Positions 26,457 through 36,805 of a stretch of DNA of 45,966 bases are shown here, piece by piece. Source of the stretch: CAZUZS01 sp964624795 (GTDB taxonomy: Bacteria; Calditrichota; Calditrichia; RBG-13-44-9); assembly GCA_964624795.1 (NCBI GenBank), contig CAZUZS010000037.1, forward strand, positions 1 through 45,966. Direction: 5' to 3'. The position numbers and the translations under genes are program-made. The notes under the pieces are model-generated. The model saw nothing but the letters and a program-made list of their open reading frames with translations, was not told the origin of the DNA and searched no databases. Numbering within the stretch: the first letter of the stretch is position 1; every line of letters starts with the position of its first letter.

Positions 26457-27446
26457 AGAAAAATCCTCAAATATCCAGTTGTTTTTCAATGTGTAAAATA
26501 TGATTGTTAACAGTTTCCTGGTGGTTGCAATTATCGCCTTGCCGCTCCCTTTACGTTGTTTAATATTGTTGTAAAAGTTGGCCAAATAGGGAGAGTAGCG
26601 TTTTGCAATCAGACCATACTGAACCAGTGTGGTCCTTCCCAGCTTGCTCCCATGTTTAGTGATTCGGCCCTGATGGAGGGTTTGATTTGAACTGCTACCC
26701 CTGGGAACTATCCCAAAGTAGGCCGATAGTTTCTTATCGTCCTCGAAATCATCGATATTACCAATCACGCTCAAAAGAAACGCCGCGCTTTTCTCACCAA
26801 TACCTTTAATGCTGGTGAAATTCTTAAACCCCTTCAGTTCTTTTCCCATTTCCCGAAGTTGCTCATCCAATTTTGCGATGCCTCGATTTAAATAACGGAT
26901 TTGATCTACGATGACTTGCATTTCCACTTTGGCTAATTCATCTCGTGGGTAGGACAGTGCTTTACAAAGCCCTTTCTCGGTTGAGAAATCCTCTCGCTTG
27001 CTCACAATCCCGTGACCGTTAAGAATATTATGAATCTTTTTTCTCAAGGTGGTACATAACTTCACCAACTTTTCTCGCTTCTGGGCCAGACTCTTGAGTT
27101 GCGCTTGCAGCGCTCCTGGCACACGAATCTCCGGCAACATACCCCGGCTCAGAAACAAGGCCAACAATTCGGCGTCGTGTTTATCCGTTTTCTTAATCGA
27201 ATTCTTGATCACCTTGAACTGAGTGGGATTCACCACCTTCACTTCCTTTACATGGCTGTGCACCTGCTCGGCAAAATAGCGATCATTGCCGGTCGATTCC
27301 ACTGCTATCATATCTTATGCTTGTAAACCTGCTGTAAATTCTTTTAAATCTTCCATCCGATATTGCTTATACTCCCTGGTATCTCTTAAATCCAGGCTGC
27401 ACACATAAAATGTGCTCTTGTGTAAATCCACCCCTATGTAGCGCAT
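26433..27446 (-). pseudogene. IS110-family transposase interrupted by an in-frame stop
   Basis: The reading frame starts at the ATG at 27446 with MRYIGVDLHKSTFYVCSLDL, the first catalytic Asp region of the IS110 DEDD domain. It runs 43 codons and hits TAA at 27315-27317. The same frame then continues without a shift (DMIAVESTGNDRYFAEQV, then KKTDKHDAELLALFLSRG) to 26433. The C-terminal half has the Transposase_20 domain (FTSIKGIGEKSAAFLLSVIG, then KLSAYFGIVPRGSSS) with the conserved Ser region. One nonsense change therefore separates the first Asp from the rest, so this copy is probably inactive unless the stop is read through. Without the stop it would be about 337 aa, normal for IS110. Confidence 0.9.
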
Positions 27447-27640
27447 TGCTTCTACTCCTCTGCTTGAAATAATTGTTTGGAGCAGAACCTTCGTCAGTTG
27501 TCTACCATTCTCCTATTCAGGGTCACCTTTAGCCCTATGAGGACAATTCGGTTATAAGCACGACTAGTCTCTTTAACAGGGTCTATAGCCCTACACTAAT
27601 GATACAGCCTATAACCTATCTACTCCACAAAAATAGTTTA
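27447..27640 (-). ncRNA. Candidate IS110 bridge RNA region
   Basis: In the IS110 group, the non-coding stretch between the element end and the transposase start encodes a bridge RNA with target- and donor-binding loops. Here it is ~190 nt. On the minus strand it contains short AGGG/CCCT hairpins (around AGGGCTATAGACCCT and AGGGCTAAAGGTGACCCT). CATAGGGCT also occurs just past the transposase stop on the plus strand. Position and family support the call; folding was not tested. Confidence 0.45.
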
Positions 27641-27659
27641 ACAATTTCCATGGATTTCA

Positions 27660-28218
27660 ACAATTGACGCTTTATCATACCGTCTCCTTATTCGGTATAG
27701 TGTCAATTATGACATAAATACGGAATTGCTATTTAATCCGTTAATATCGCGCCAATTTGGTGGTTCCGCAAAAAAATTAGCCTGCTCCAAATCTAATACC
27801 AGCCATAATTATTTATGAAGATATTAGCACTCTGTTTATAAATGATCCTGAATTCAACCTTAGCCAATGAAATAAAGATGTGAAAATAGATGATTATTAC
27901 ATTTTAAATTAACTCAATTATCATTCTTAATAATTTGAGGATAACAACCGATATGACTTCTTGTCCAATTTAACCAGATGATAGCATGTTGACATTTCAC
28001 GTTGATAAAATAATTTTTTTCCAAGTTGAGATAGCTTATCATCGAGATTAGGCAATAGAGGCTAAAGTACACACAATGGAACTCTCTATTTCCGTTGCCT
28101 GTGAGGGTGAGTAGAATTATGTATTAATAAACCTGTAGAAGAAGATCGACTCCATTTAATAGTGCATTAGATTCTTGCCTTTTGACCAAAAGTATTATTT
28201 CAAAACTTCAATAGTAGG
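27660..28218. other. gene-free interval
   Basis: This AT-rich stretch lies between the IS110 element and the stop of the exported propeller-like gene. I see no ORF with a ribosome site, no tRNA and no strong hairpin. Part may be IS flank or decayed toxin/immunity sequence. Confidence 0.4.
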
Positions 28219-29259
28219 TCAATTATCATAGGCAAATTCTCTTAGTTTTATCACTTCAGCAAAATATCGATCACCGGTGTCTAATCGGTTGTAAGTTAAG
28301 TTATTAACATTCACCCTATAAAAATTACTATGCCAAGGATTTATAACGAAGACAATAAGATTGTTATTCATGATATTTTCACTAAATTTGATGTTCTGAA
28401 AATCTGGCTGGAGTTGGAGCAATTCATCTAAATTTGTTCTCTTAAGAATACCACCATTCAAATTCATCTCAATCATATCTCGACGACGTTCTACATCGTT
28501 ATGCCAGGTCTCTAACAGAATGATCTCTTTATTATCTAGTATATAGTCAAGATAATTGCTTTGAATTGAATAAATTTTCTTCGTATGTCCATTGAAATTT
28601 AAAACTAAATTTACTTGATTTAATGTATCGACTTTTAATTGGAAAATTGTATTTTGTTCATCAATCCTTTTAAAGTTAATAATCTTATTGTTATCATTAT
28701 TTAATTTATTCTGGAAGATACGAAAATGATGTTTCGATATTTCATATATAAAAACTCTTTTGTCAATTATTGCTAATACTTCATTATTCGAATACCATCC
28801 TAAAACATCGTGATTAGTCAATTTCTCATGCCTATATAACGTATTATTTTTCAGATCTAAAACGGAATAGCAAATCGAATCACTTAATGATGTAATTAAT
28901 AGAGCATTATTATCCGGCGATAATTTTATTGATGAAACTGATCTTATATTAATCTCACTAAAAACATGATCTCTGCTATTATCGGGCGGATAAATCCGTG
29001 AGCGATAAAGATGAGTAATCTGGGGCTTATTGTACAAATAATGTCCAGCACCTGTATCACTGGTTGTAACCGCAAAAAGTTCATTTTGTGCTAACTCGTA
29101 ATCAAAAATATTGAAAGGAGCTTTAATCTCGTGGAATCGGTGGTCACCAAGATCATATATTATAACTTTGCCCAACGAAATGAATGAAAATCTGTCAGAG
29201 GCATCTGAGTGGTTCATGATTGTAAGAAGTAATATAGAAACGAATAAAATTGTTCGCAT
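28219..29259 (-). CDS. Exported propeller-like protein behind the metallopeptidase-tipped Rhs gene
   Basis: The 346-aa protein has a signal peptide (TILFVSILLLTIMNHSDA) and a strong purine-rich ribosome site (AAAGGGTGGGA). The mature part has repeated blade-like motifs such as SSIKLSPDNNALLITSLSD, VLGWYSNNEVLAIIDKRVF and YILDNKEIILLETW, suggesting a divergent WD40/PD40 propeller. It follows the 1909-aa Rhs gene by 31 nt on the same strand. The sequence is quite unlike the 359-aa propeller behind the other Rhs gene, which would be expected if each matches its own tip. Immunity or chaperone roles are inference; the low-complexity AT-rich codons resemble those of other toxin-associated genes. 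Confidence 0.7.
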   Translation of the reverse strand: MRTILFVSILLLTIMNHSDASDRFSFISLGKVIIYDLGDHRFHEIKAPFNIFDYELAQNELFAVTTSDTGAGHYLYNKPQITHLYRSRIYPPDNSRDHVFSEINIRSVSSIKLSPDNNALLITSLSDSICYSVLDLKNNTLYRHEKLTNHDVLGWYSNNEVLAIIDKRVFIYEISKHHFRIFQNKLNNDNNKIINFKRIDEQNTIFQLKVDTLNQVNLVLNFNGHTKKIYSIQSNYLDYILDNKEIILLETWHNDVERRRDMIEMNLNGGILKRTNLDELLQLQPDFQNIKFSENIMNNNLIVFVINPWHSNFYRVNVNNLTYNRLDTGDRYFAEVIKLREFAYDN

Positions 29260-29290
29260 TTCCCACCCTTTCAGTTATGAAGGTTTAATT

Positions 29291-32200
29291 CTATTTTTCT
29301 GGTAATGATATTCCAAAATATGTTGGTGTTCTCAACACCAGTCTTGTTTTCCAAGGATCAGTATGCTTAGGACCTTTTCCAACTAACGAAGGGTAATATT
29401 TGTTTACCCATTGTAAATTAGAATCTCGATTTCCAGCTTGCCACCATGATTGCTTTAATTGTTGTCCTGCAAATGCTTCATATTCCAGATCGATGGTCAT
29501 CCCTATCGTACTCCAATCCTCACTTTCGGGATTTCGACCAAAATAAAATTCGCCGCGTTCAAACTGTGTACCGTGAACAAATTCATGGCATAGAGTATGT
29601 CCGACATCTGCACCATTTGTCATATCCAATTCAATAGTGACATTAGTTCCATCCGTTGTAAAATTACCCAATTTCATTACTTCATTTTCATCTGCACCAC
29701 CAAGATCAGCATCTACCACTTCATAAACTACGTCAGAATTATCTAATTCATTATATAGTTTGATATATTCTGTGTTTATATAGTCTCCCTTCTCATCTCT
29801 TTGATCATAAAATGCTTTGTGTTGCGCTAAAATGTCTTCGTTCGCAAAAACAACGACCATCCCAGTAGGATCAAAAAAAATCATGGGATTATCAAGCGCG
29901 TAATTATACGAACTCCATTGTGCAAATTTCTCTGCCAGCGGATCCACACTCAACCACCTGCCAATACTGGCATCATAATACCTGGCGCCAAAATAATCCC
30001 AATTGGTCTCGGTATCCCGCTCTTTGCCGGTAAACAATTCCTTATTTTGTTCACCACTAATAAAACTGCGTTCCGGCATTTCGAGCCCGAAGGGATAGTA
30101 ATCATGAGCTTCCACGGTTGTCCCCTGGTCGTTGACAATGGCACGTATTGAGCCTAAATGATCCTTAATATAATAATCCTTTTCACCGGAGGCTAATATT
30201 TTTCCGGCTAAATCATTGCCAAAAATATTCCAGTATTTTAATCCGCCGGTCCCGCTAATAACAGCCATATTGCGAGAACCATCCATGATATAAAATTCAG
30301 CTTCCTGGCTGCCGACCTTTTTGAAAATTCGGTTGCCATTAACGTCGTAACGGTATTGCACCGTGCTCCCGTTCCGGTTTACCAGGCTTGTTGGCAAATT
30401 CCTGTAATCATATTCAATGGAATAAATTGCCGGAACTCCATTTTCCACAACCGCAATCATATTTCCATTGGCATCGTATTCAAATTCGCTGTCTTCCACA
30501 TCCCAGCCGATACCTGCGGTCGGATTGACCATATCCGTAACGGACTGGAGTCTGTTTGTGCCAGGATAATAACCATAGCTCAATTGGTCGATGTTGCTTC
30601 CTGTTTCATCCTTCCTGGTCAGTAAGTTTATATTGCCATTTTTGTCATACGCTAAATCGGAAACATCATAGGAAGAGACAGATTGCCAGCCGCCCGAGTA
30701 ACGGTAAAAATCAGCGCTGGTGAGGCGGTTCGCCGGGTCATATCCGTAATTAAACCTATATCGGGATGCCGGGGCAAATTTCTTGTTATTAAAAACTGCA
30801 GTATCAACATTACCGTTTGCAAGATAAGAATATCTGGCAGAAAATAACAATAAATCATTTAAAACATCACCGATATCGGTTAATCGCAGCCGTTCGTCGT
30901 AACTATACGGAACTGATAGCTGAAAATTATCTGCTGAGATTTCGTGCAAACGTAAAGTATCAACCAATCCACCCGCGTTATATGTATAGAAGACATCGGA
31001 TAAATTCGGGCATGTGCTGTCCTGCGACACATATACCTTAGCTAATTGTCCCAGTTGGTTGTAATCGTAGAAATGATAAAATGCTTCCTGACCCACAGAG
31101 ACTAAGGCGCGGGTTACCTGGTTCTGTAAATTGTACAAATATACATATCTTATTAATGGCAGATCTTCAGAAAACAGATATTTACGGATAACCCTGCCTT
31201 TTTCGTCATAACTAAATAAATTAATTTGCCAGCCTTCAGTCACCACAGGTGCATTCAATAATGCTGTATCGATGGAGGCATTGAAATGACTATTCAGGTC
31301 CGCATGGAATCCCGGTCTAAGAATGACGCTTTCCCCGGCTCTCATGGTTACATCGCCGGTGGATGTTATCTCAAATCCATTCTGTGCTACCAGATGATAG
31401 CGGGCAGAGAAATCCTGTTTTGAATTTATTAGCCTGTTTAGAAGTGTATCATTATCGACCAAACCATATCCGCCGGTACGGAATGCGTTGGCTGTCAGCC
31501 GGCCTGTGCTGTAAGATAATGAATCCAGGTATGTAGTGACGTCGTACACACTCCATGGATAAACCTCGGGATCCGGAGCCTGGTCGTAGGCATTTACATT
31601 GATCAGGCCAGGCTCATTTGAGGGCCAGCTCTGACTGTTGGCATTAGTCTGGGTGAATTGTGTACTATCCGAATATATGCCTTCCGATACAAGACGATTC
31701 AGCGCATCGTATTTTTGATAGCTAAATTCTCCATCTTCTCTCAGATTGCCATCCTTCGAAAATCTCGGATTGCCGTTCAGATCATACAAAATTTCCTTTC
31801 TTCCTGCATCCGGTGTTGTTTTTTCTTCAACCTGCCCTAGCGAGTTGTAGGTATAGGTCGTCATCAATCCTTCAGGGTCTCTTACAGTTTCGAGTTGGCC
31901 GCGCAAGTTATAGGTAAATATTGTGGTATCCAAGTATGTATCGTTCTGGGAATCATAATTTTCGTATTGCTCAATCAAGTTGCCATAAGCATCATATACA
32001 AATTTGGTCTTTTGCCCGATCTCATCGGTTGTAACTTTGGTCCTGCCGGAATATGCATTTATTATCTCGCTACTATCCGGATTTATTGTTTTGGTTAGCC
32101 GGCCCAATTCATCATAAAAGAAATAGGTAGTCGGTTGCTCTCTCTCTGGGCCAAGAAATATATGATAGTCGGTAAAACTAAAAAGTGGATACGTGTAGGG

Positions 32201-35020
32201 ATTAGACTGACTTTTTACCCGGTCAAAAGAATCGTAGGTATAATCGATCACAATAGGCCGCCCATAATCATTATTTGGATCGGGTGTTTGGATTTGTATG
32301 AGATTACCCATACCATCATAAAAACGAGTTTCGAGGCTTGTATCGGTAGAAGTTGAGAATTTATATGATATGACGGAGTATAATTCCGGGTGGCCATAAC
32401 TACCAACGAGATCCAAAGCATTTGAATAAATAAATTCGTTCAGAGTATCACCATCAACCACCGCATATGACAATCGTGACAATTTATCATAAAGATTGCG
32501 GGTTACAATTCCATTTGGATCTTTTTGTTCCATTAATTCTCCAAATGGATTCATCTTTCGATCAGAGTAATAACTCCATCCAATTGGACTAATTTCATTT
32601 TTTGGGAAATATCCGTTATAGCTGATAGAATCCAAATTTCCGTAAGAATCTTTGGATTGTGTAACCAATCCGGCAACATAGCCATAGCCAAATTTTATGA
32701 AGGGATCATTACCCCCAGCATTCCATGTTTTTTGAAATGTTTTATTCCCCAAGGGCGCCAATGGATTGGACGGCTGATCATGGATGTCATCACGATCATA
32801 CCGTGAAATTACGCTGTCAAACGGTGCTGCTGTAGGCGATGACTTAATACACTCTGACCATATTTTGTTTGTTATGTTGTTCTGGATATAGGTCGATGAG
32901 CGGGAATCCTGGTTGTGCAAATAAGTATAATACACATTTCTGTCATCATTTGAATCATTTATATCCCCAAAATAATGTATGTGAGTCTGATTTCCAAAAG
33001 GTTCATCGTATTCATATTCAGTGGCCGTTACCTGTCCGAAATCATTCTCCGTCTGTTCATAAATCTTTAATCGACCTTTCTGTGAATCATATTGCCATGA
33101 TGTTGAATCTTCCTGGAAAATGGTGCCAAGAGAATCGGTTATGATTTTCTTATATATCAATCCTCCTAACATATCTGTATTATGAAAATATAGTGTATCT
33201 GCCCCATAAGGGATTGGTTTGTCAATTATTGCTTTTGAATATATGACATGTTGATCAAATCTATGTCGACTCTCATCGACTTTATAGGTATACTTGCCTC
33301 CGTAGTATGTATAACGAGTCGTGTCAACAAAACAGTCCGACATATTATACCCACTTTCCAACGCATAATGGTAGTTTTGGTCATATTTGGCCTTTACACG
33401 ATAAAGATATGTGCCACTATCCGCCACACCATTGCAGTAGTCGTAAGTTCTTGGCTCGAACTCAAAATATGTTTGTCCCAAAGTGGGCCAAGTAATTGAA
33501 AACAGTAAATCAGTACTAGAATCATACATAAATTCGGTATAAATACTATCCGATGGTTCAGGATCGTTAAGTTTTTCCAGAGGATATTTATTTGCAGATT
33601 TTGGGTTAGAATATATCCCCTGCTCTACAATTTTACTGAGGTAATCACGATACGTGTAATTAGAGTTTTCTATATATTTTAGAATAAATTCCTTATGCAA
33701 CCAAGATGTTTGTTGTGCATAACTTGCCCCAATAATTTTATCCAGATAGTTAATTTCTCCGACATATCGTACAGTTACTTTGGTAGTGCTGGATGGGACA
33801 TATAGTGGCATGTCGGTTTGGCTTTGATATTGAAGCCATCGGGGAACACACAATACAAATTGGATTTTGTTTAAAGTGCCACTTTCGGGGACATGATATT
33901 CGCAAGTCTGGCCAATACCAGGAGCAGAGAAAAAGTCTAAAGAGTAGTTGCCCCTAGGATCAACACCTGCATAAGCAATATAAGAGCCCTCATAGAACGG
34001 CCCTTCGCAGGTAATAACATACTGGCGTTCCAAGGAGAAGTCTGTTAACCATAATGAGTCAGGTGGGTTGTTGATCTCAATGTATGATGCCGGCTCGCTC
34101 AAAATGTTGTTGTCTTTATCTTTTGCTCCAATCATCGGCACCGCTTTTCGGTATGTATCATCTGTATAATAAAAGGTTACCCCGCCTTGAACTGGTGAAA
34201 CGATACTCGTTAAACGCCCGTTCCCGGTAAAAGATGTCTTCCCATTTTCGTCTCCGTAATCAATTGCATAATTTACATAATATTTTTGGTATTCATATTC
34301 AAAAAAGGTAACCGCCTCATTTTGCCATTCAATTCTTTCCAAGTCCCACTGGCTTATATAGTCAGCTTGTTGAGGAATGGCACCAAAATATCGAATTGTG
34401 TTGCGATATCTTCGGGAAGCCGTTGAGTCTTCCCCGAAAATGTATTTCACACCACTTTGGGTAATCACTTCCCAATGGCAGTCATCATATAATGAAGATC
34501 CAATACGCATTACTTTAATTTGGGGCCATTTGGCTATCTTGTATAGAACGGTATCACCGTTGTCATTCCAATACTGATTCGGGCTGCCCTGATATAGCCT
34601 TCCACTTACTGACCCCAACAATGAAATATATAATTCAGCACCATAGTTGCCAAATCCGTTTGGAAAGAATATCGAGATATTAGAAGTTGGAGAAATACTC
34701 CATCCCACTGCCCCGAAGGGATATACCGATACACTATCATCAGTTAGATATCGAGACCATTTTTCGTAATTGCTGTTGTAATTTAATGCAATGTTTAAAT
34801 CTAGTTCAGGAATCGGGCCGGGAAGCCTAAAGAGTGGATAGTTGATATTGAGATCTCCTGTAAAAGGATTGACCTCAGTATTAGATATAAATTGCTGTAC
34901 GGGAAAATTTGATGCTGCCGTAGCAATGTCATGTTCTTCACATGCTGCGTTTTTTAAGCCTCCAATCAATCCAAATACGCATAATAACAACATAATAACG
35001 ATATTCGATCTATTTCGCAT
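29291..35020 (-). CDS. Giant exported Rhs/YD-repeat protein with HExxH metallopeptidase-like tip
   Basis: The start at 35020 is chosen because AAGGA stands 8 nt upstream; the frame extends to 35059 without such a site. The 1909-aa product has a signal peptide (NIVIMLLLCVFGLIGGLKNA). Its N-terminal region contains FTGDLNINYPLFRLPGPIP, and long YD repeats follow. A 3-coathanger-type stack lies near 1207-1253 (TGDVTMRAGESVILRPGFHA). The Rhs boundary DYFGARYYDASIGRWLSVDP precedes a ~145-aa tip. The tip contains GHTLCHEFVHGTQFE, an HExxH zinc site near residues 1812-1816, and LEYEAFAGQ, whose Glu could be the third ligand. A secreted metallopeptidase effector is the likely function. It lies 65 nt behind the fibre-like gene and 31 nt before an exported propeller gene. 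Confidence 0.88.
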   Translation of the reverse strand: MRNRSNIVIMLLLCVFGLIGGLKNAACEEHDIATAASNFPVQQFISNTEVNPFTGDLNINYPLFRLPGPIPELDLNIALNYNSNYEKWSRYLTDDSVSVYPFGAVGWSISPTSNISIFFPNGFGNYGAELYISLLGSVSGRLYQGSPNQYWNDNGDTVLYKIAKWPQIKVMRIGSSLYDDCHWEVITQSGVKYIFGEDSTASRRYRNTIRYFGAIPQQADYISQWDLERIEWQNEAVTFFEYEYQKYYVNYAIDYGDENGKTSFTGNGRLTSIVSPVQGGVTFYYTDDTYRKAVPMIGAKDKDNNILSEPASYIEINNPPDSLWLTDFSLERQYVITCEGPFYEGSYIAYAGVDPRGNYSLDFFSAPGIGQTCEYHVPESGTLNKIQFVLCVPRWLQYQSQTDMPLYVPSSTTKVTVRYVGEINYLDKIIGASYAQQTSWLHKEFILKYIENSNYTYRDYLSKIVEQGIYSNPKSANKYPLEKLNDPEPSDSIYTEFMYDSSTDLLFSITWPTLGQTYFEFEPRTYDYCNGVADSGTYLYRVKAKYDQNYHYALESGYNMSDCFVDTTRYTYYGGKYTYKVDESRHRFDQHVIYSKAIIDKPIPYGADTLYFHNTDMLGGLIYKKIITDSLGTIFQEDSTSWQYDSQKGRLKIYEQTENDFGQVTATEYEYDEPFGNQTHIHYFGDINDSNDDRNVYYTYLHNQDSRSSTYIQNNITNKIWSECIKSSPTAAPFDSVISRYDRDDIHDQPSNPLAPLGNKTFQKTWNAGGNDPFIKFGYGYVAGLVTQSKDSYGNLDSISYNGYFPKNEISPIGWSYYSDRKMNPFGELMEQKDPNGIVTRNLYDKLSRLSYAVVDGDTLNEFIYSNALDLVGSYGHPELYSVISYKFSTSTDTSLETRFYDGMGNLIQIQTPDPNNDYGRPIVIDYTYDSFDRVKSQSNPYTYPLFSFTDYHIFLGPEREQPTTYFFYDELGRLTKTINPDSSEIINAYSGRTKVTTDEIGQKTKFVYDAYGNLIEQYENYDSQNDTYLDTTIFTYNLRGQLETVRDPEGLMTTYTYNSLGQVEEKTTPDAGRKEILYDLNGNPRFSKDGNLREDGEFSYQKYDALNRLVSEGIYSDSTQFTQTNANSQSWPSNEPGLINVNAYDQAPDPEVYPWSVYDVTTYLDSLSYSTGRLTANAFRTGGYGLVDNDTLLNRLINSKQDFSARYHLVAQNGFEITSTGDVTMRAGESVILRPGFHADLNSHFNASIDTALLNAPVVTEGWQINLFSYDEKGRVIRKYLFSEDLPLIRYVYLYNLQNQVTRALVSVGQEAFYHFYDYNQLGQLAKVYVSQDSTCPNLSDVFYTYNAGGLVDTLRLHEISADNFQLSVPYSYDERLRLTDIGDVLNDLLLFSARYSYLANGNVDTAVFNNKKFAPASRYRFNYGYDPANRLTSADFYRYSGGWQSVSSYDVSDLAYDKNGNINLLTRKDETGSNIDQLSYGYYPGTNRLQSVTDMVNPTAGIGWDVEDSEFEYDANGNMIAVVENGVPAIYSIEYDYRNLPTSLVNRNGSTVQYRYDVNGNRIFKKVGSQEAEFYIMDGSRNMAVISGTGGLKYWNIFGNDLAGKILASGEKDYYIKDHLGSIRAIVNDQGTTVEAHDYYPFGLEMPERSFISGEQNKELFTGKERDTETNWDYFGARYYDASIGRWLSVDPLAEKFAQWSSYNYALDNPMIFFDPTGMVVVFANEDILAQHKAFYDQRDEKGDYINTEYIKLYNELDNSDVVYEVVDADLGGADENEVMKLGNFTTDGTNVTIELDMTNGADVGHTLCHEFVHGTQFERGEFYFGRNPESEDWSTIGMTIDLEYEAFAGQQLKQSWWQAGNRDSNLQWVNKYYPSLVGKGPKHTDPWKTRLVLRTPTYFGISLPEK

Positions 35021-35085
35021 AATAAATTCCTTTATTTGTCTGAAGATCAACATGCACAAAATTATCTACTGATTATGCTCTGGAT

Positions 35086-36675
35086 TTATTCAGGCAAATT
35101 TGCCAGTCGTCTGCTCAAAACATTATTCTCCTTTTGCAACGCTTTAATCGCCTTATTCTGCTCAATCACATAGAGAGTCAGCTCTTCTACTTTTTGCAGC
35201 AATTTGCTCTGCATTTCACCCAGGCTTACACCATTTTCTCTCACATCCTTAGCTGAAGGAATTTCTGGAAGGTGCTTATCTTGTTTGATGCTTCTTTCCA
35301 CATCTTCCAATGTGGGGAGTTGGTAATCGTCATTAAAGACAAAGTCAGCCCAACCGGTATCTGTTACAACAATCTCTTTTGCAGTGATGGTCCCATCTAC
35401 AGCAAGTTCGGTCTGTGGGCTTTCAGTGCCAATACCGACATTTCCGGATGGATCAATCACCAATTGCGTGCTAAAAGCTGAATAATTGACTGCACTTCCG
35501 ACTCCGTCATAGTCATATTTTTTGAGTCTTGTCCAGCCGTCATAATGCATTTCCAACGCAGTTGCATAGCCATTTGAGTATTGAGGAGTAAACAGATTCC
35601 CATCTCCCTGGCTGCCAACCCCGCCATAAGAGGAATAGGTGAGTTTGGCATTCGAAGCGATAATCGGCAAATTGCTGTACCCGGTTTCGACCAAATTCAG
35701 GTAATCTCCTATTCTGATATCCGAGGCTGACCTGAAATCATTATTGGTAGTAGCGGAAGATAGAATATCCAGGTTACCTTCACCGGGATCGAAATTCCCA
35801 TCAATTTCGATGTTGGAAGCAAAGTGACCGGTTCCATTTACATCTAACTTGAAAGCCGGGCTTGTCGTGCCAATACCAATATTTCCATTATTCTCATCGA
35901 TAAAAAATCGAGTTACATTATTTACGACATCATGAATCAGATAACCGTCTCCCGTTCCCCCCTTTGAACCTATGCTCCACTTTTGAACAGCGGATTCTCC
36001 ATAAAATCTGATTTGTGCATCCGCATTAGTCAATACCATACCGTTATAAGCGTTTGAACTTATGGTTCCATTCACATCTAATTTATAAGAGGGCGAATTT
36101 GTCCCAATACCCACATTACTCTCAGCATCCAGATATAACGTATTGTTACCAGCCCCTGGCTCAATAATCAGCGGACGTGTTGAAACACCATTGCTGCCTA
36201 CAAAAAAATCGTTGGAACTGTATAAATTTCCAAGATACCATTGGTAATTGGGATTTTTAAATTTTGCATAAACACTACTATTCGCTTCGCTACACTGCAA
36301 TGTGAGAATTTCCGAACCGTTAGTCAGTAAGTGCAATAAACTGGTAGGAGCCGCTACACCAATTCCGACAGATCCTGAATTATAATAAATTCTGTTTTCA
36401 TTCCCGATCCCCCACATACCCAAAGGAGAACCGTTAAGATAGTAGGAGGTGCCATTTATGATCCCATTAACATCTAAAGGATAATTCGGTTCGTTCATAT
36501 TTATTCCGACATAACCTTCAGGAGAATTATAATTGTACAGGAAATTATTATTTTCATCAAACCACCACCCAACTTCTGTGGGCGCGTCTCCCTTTTCGCT
36601 TATTTGCGAATAAACAAAAGAGAACACCACCAGTATTGCCAACAACACAAGTGCAACCACTTTTCGATAATTCAT
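35086..36675 (-). CDS. Exported fibre-like surface protein with GIGT-SP repeats and C-terminal coiled coil
   Basis: The ATG at 36675 has AAAGGAG 6 nt upstream and is preferred to an in-frame ATG at 36729. The 529-aa product has a signal peptide (VVALVLLAILVVFSFVYSQ). It contains at least four copies of the VGIG-SP-x-xLDVNG motif (VGIGTNSPSYKLDVNG, IGIGTTSPAFKLDVNG, VGIGTESPQTELAVDG), a repeat known from tail fibres and FCB surface proteins. The C-terminus (YQLPTLEDVERSIKQDKHLP, then EELTLYVIEQNKAIKAL) is a trimerising coiled coil related to S74-chaperone-like ends. It is the first gene of the operon with the 1909-aa Rhs protein, so the two may act together at the cell surface. Confidence 0.82.
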   Translation of the reverse strand: MNYRKVVALVLLAILVVFSFVYSQISEKGDAPTEVGWWFDENNNFLYNYNSPEGYVGINMNEPNYPLDVNGIINGTSYYLNGSPLGMWGIGNENRIYYNSGSVGIGVAAPTSLLHLLTNGSEILTLQCSEANSSVYAKFKNPNYQWYLGNLYSSNDFFVGSNGVSTRPLIIEPGAGNNTLYLDAESNVGIGTNSPSYKLDVNGTISSNAYNGMVLTNADAQIRFYGESAVQKWSIGSKGGTGDGYLIHDVVNNVTRFFIDENNGNIGIGTTSPAFKLDVNGTGHFASNIEIDGNFDPGEGNLDILSSATTNNDFRSASDIRIGDYLNLVETGYSNLPIIASNAKLTYSSYGGVGSQGDGNLFTPQYSNGYATALEMHYDGWTRLKKYDYDGVGSAVNYSAFSTQLVIDPSGNVGIGTESPQTELAVDGTITAKEIVVTDTGWADFVFNDDYQLPTLEDVERSIKQDKHLPEIPSAKDVRENGVSLGEMQSKLLQKVEELTLYVIEQNKAIKALQKENNVLSRRLANLPE

Positions 36676-36739
36676 AACATCTCCTTTACACATTTGGTTA
36701 TTTCGTTCCAGATAAATATCAAATCTCACAAAACCATAT

Positions 36740-36756
36740 TACACATTCGATGCCAA
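36740..36756 (-). promoter_or_regulatory. Candidate sigma-54 (-24/-12) promoter of the fibre/Rhs operon
   Basis: The minus strand reads TTGGCATCGAATGTGTA, 65 bp before the ATG at 36675. It matches the site at 14513-14529 at 14 of 17 positions, with GG and GT 10 bp apart. Confidence 0.6.
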
Positions 36757-36805
36757 TCCAAAAACTGTTGTATTGTTAGGTTTTTTATATGTCAAATCCA
36801 TCCTA

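Larger units (their letters stand above)
26433..27650 (-). mobile_element. IS110-family insertion sequence (ends not resolved)
   Basis: It consists of the transposase pseudogene plus ~200 bp of structured non-coding DNA on its 5' side. IS110 elements usually lack terminal inverted repeats and target duplications, so the ends cannot be set from one copy. They probably fall within 26360-26432 and 27600-27700. Confidence 0.65.
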
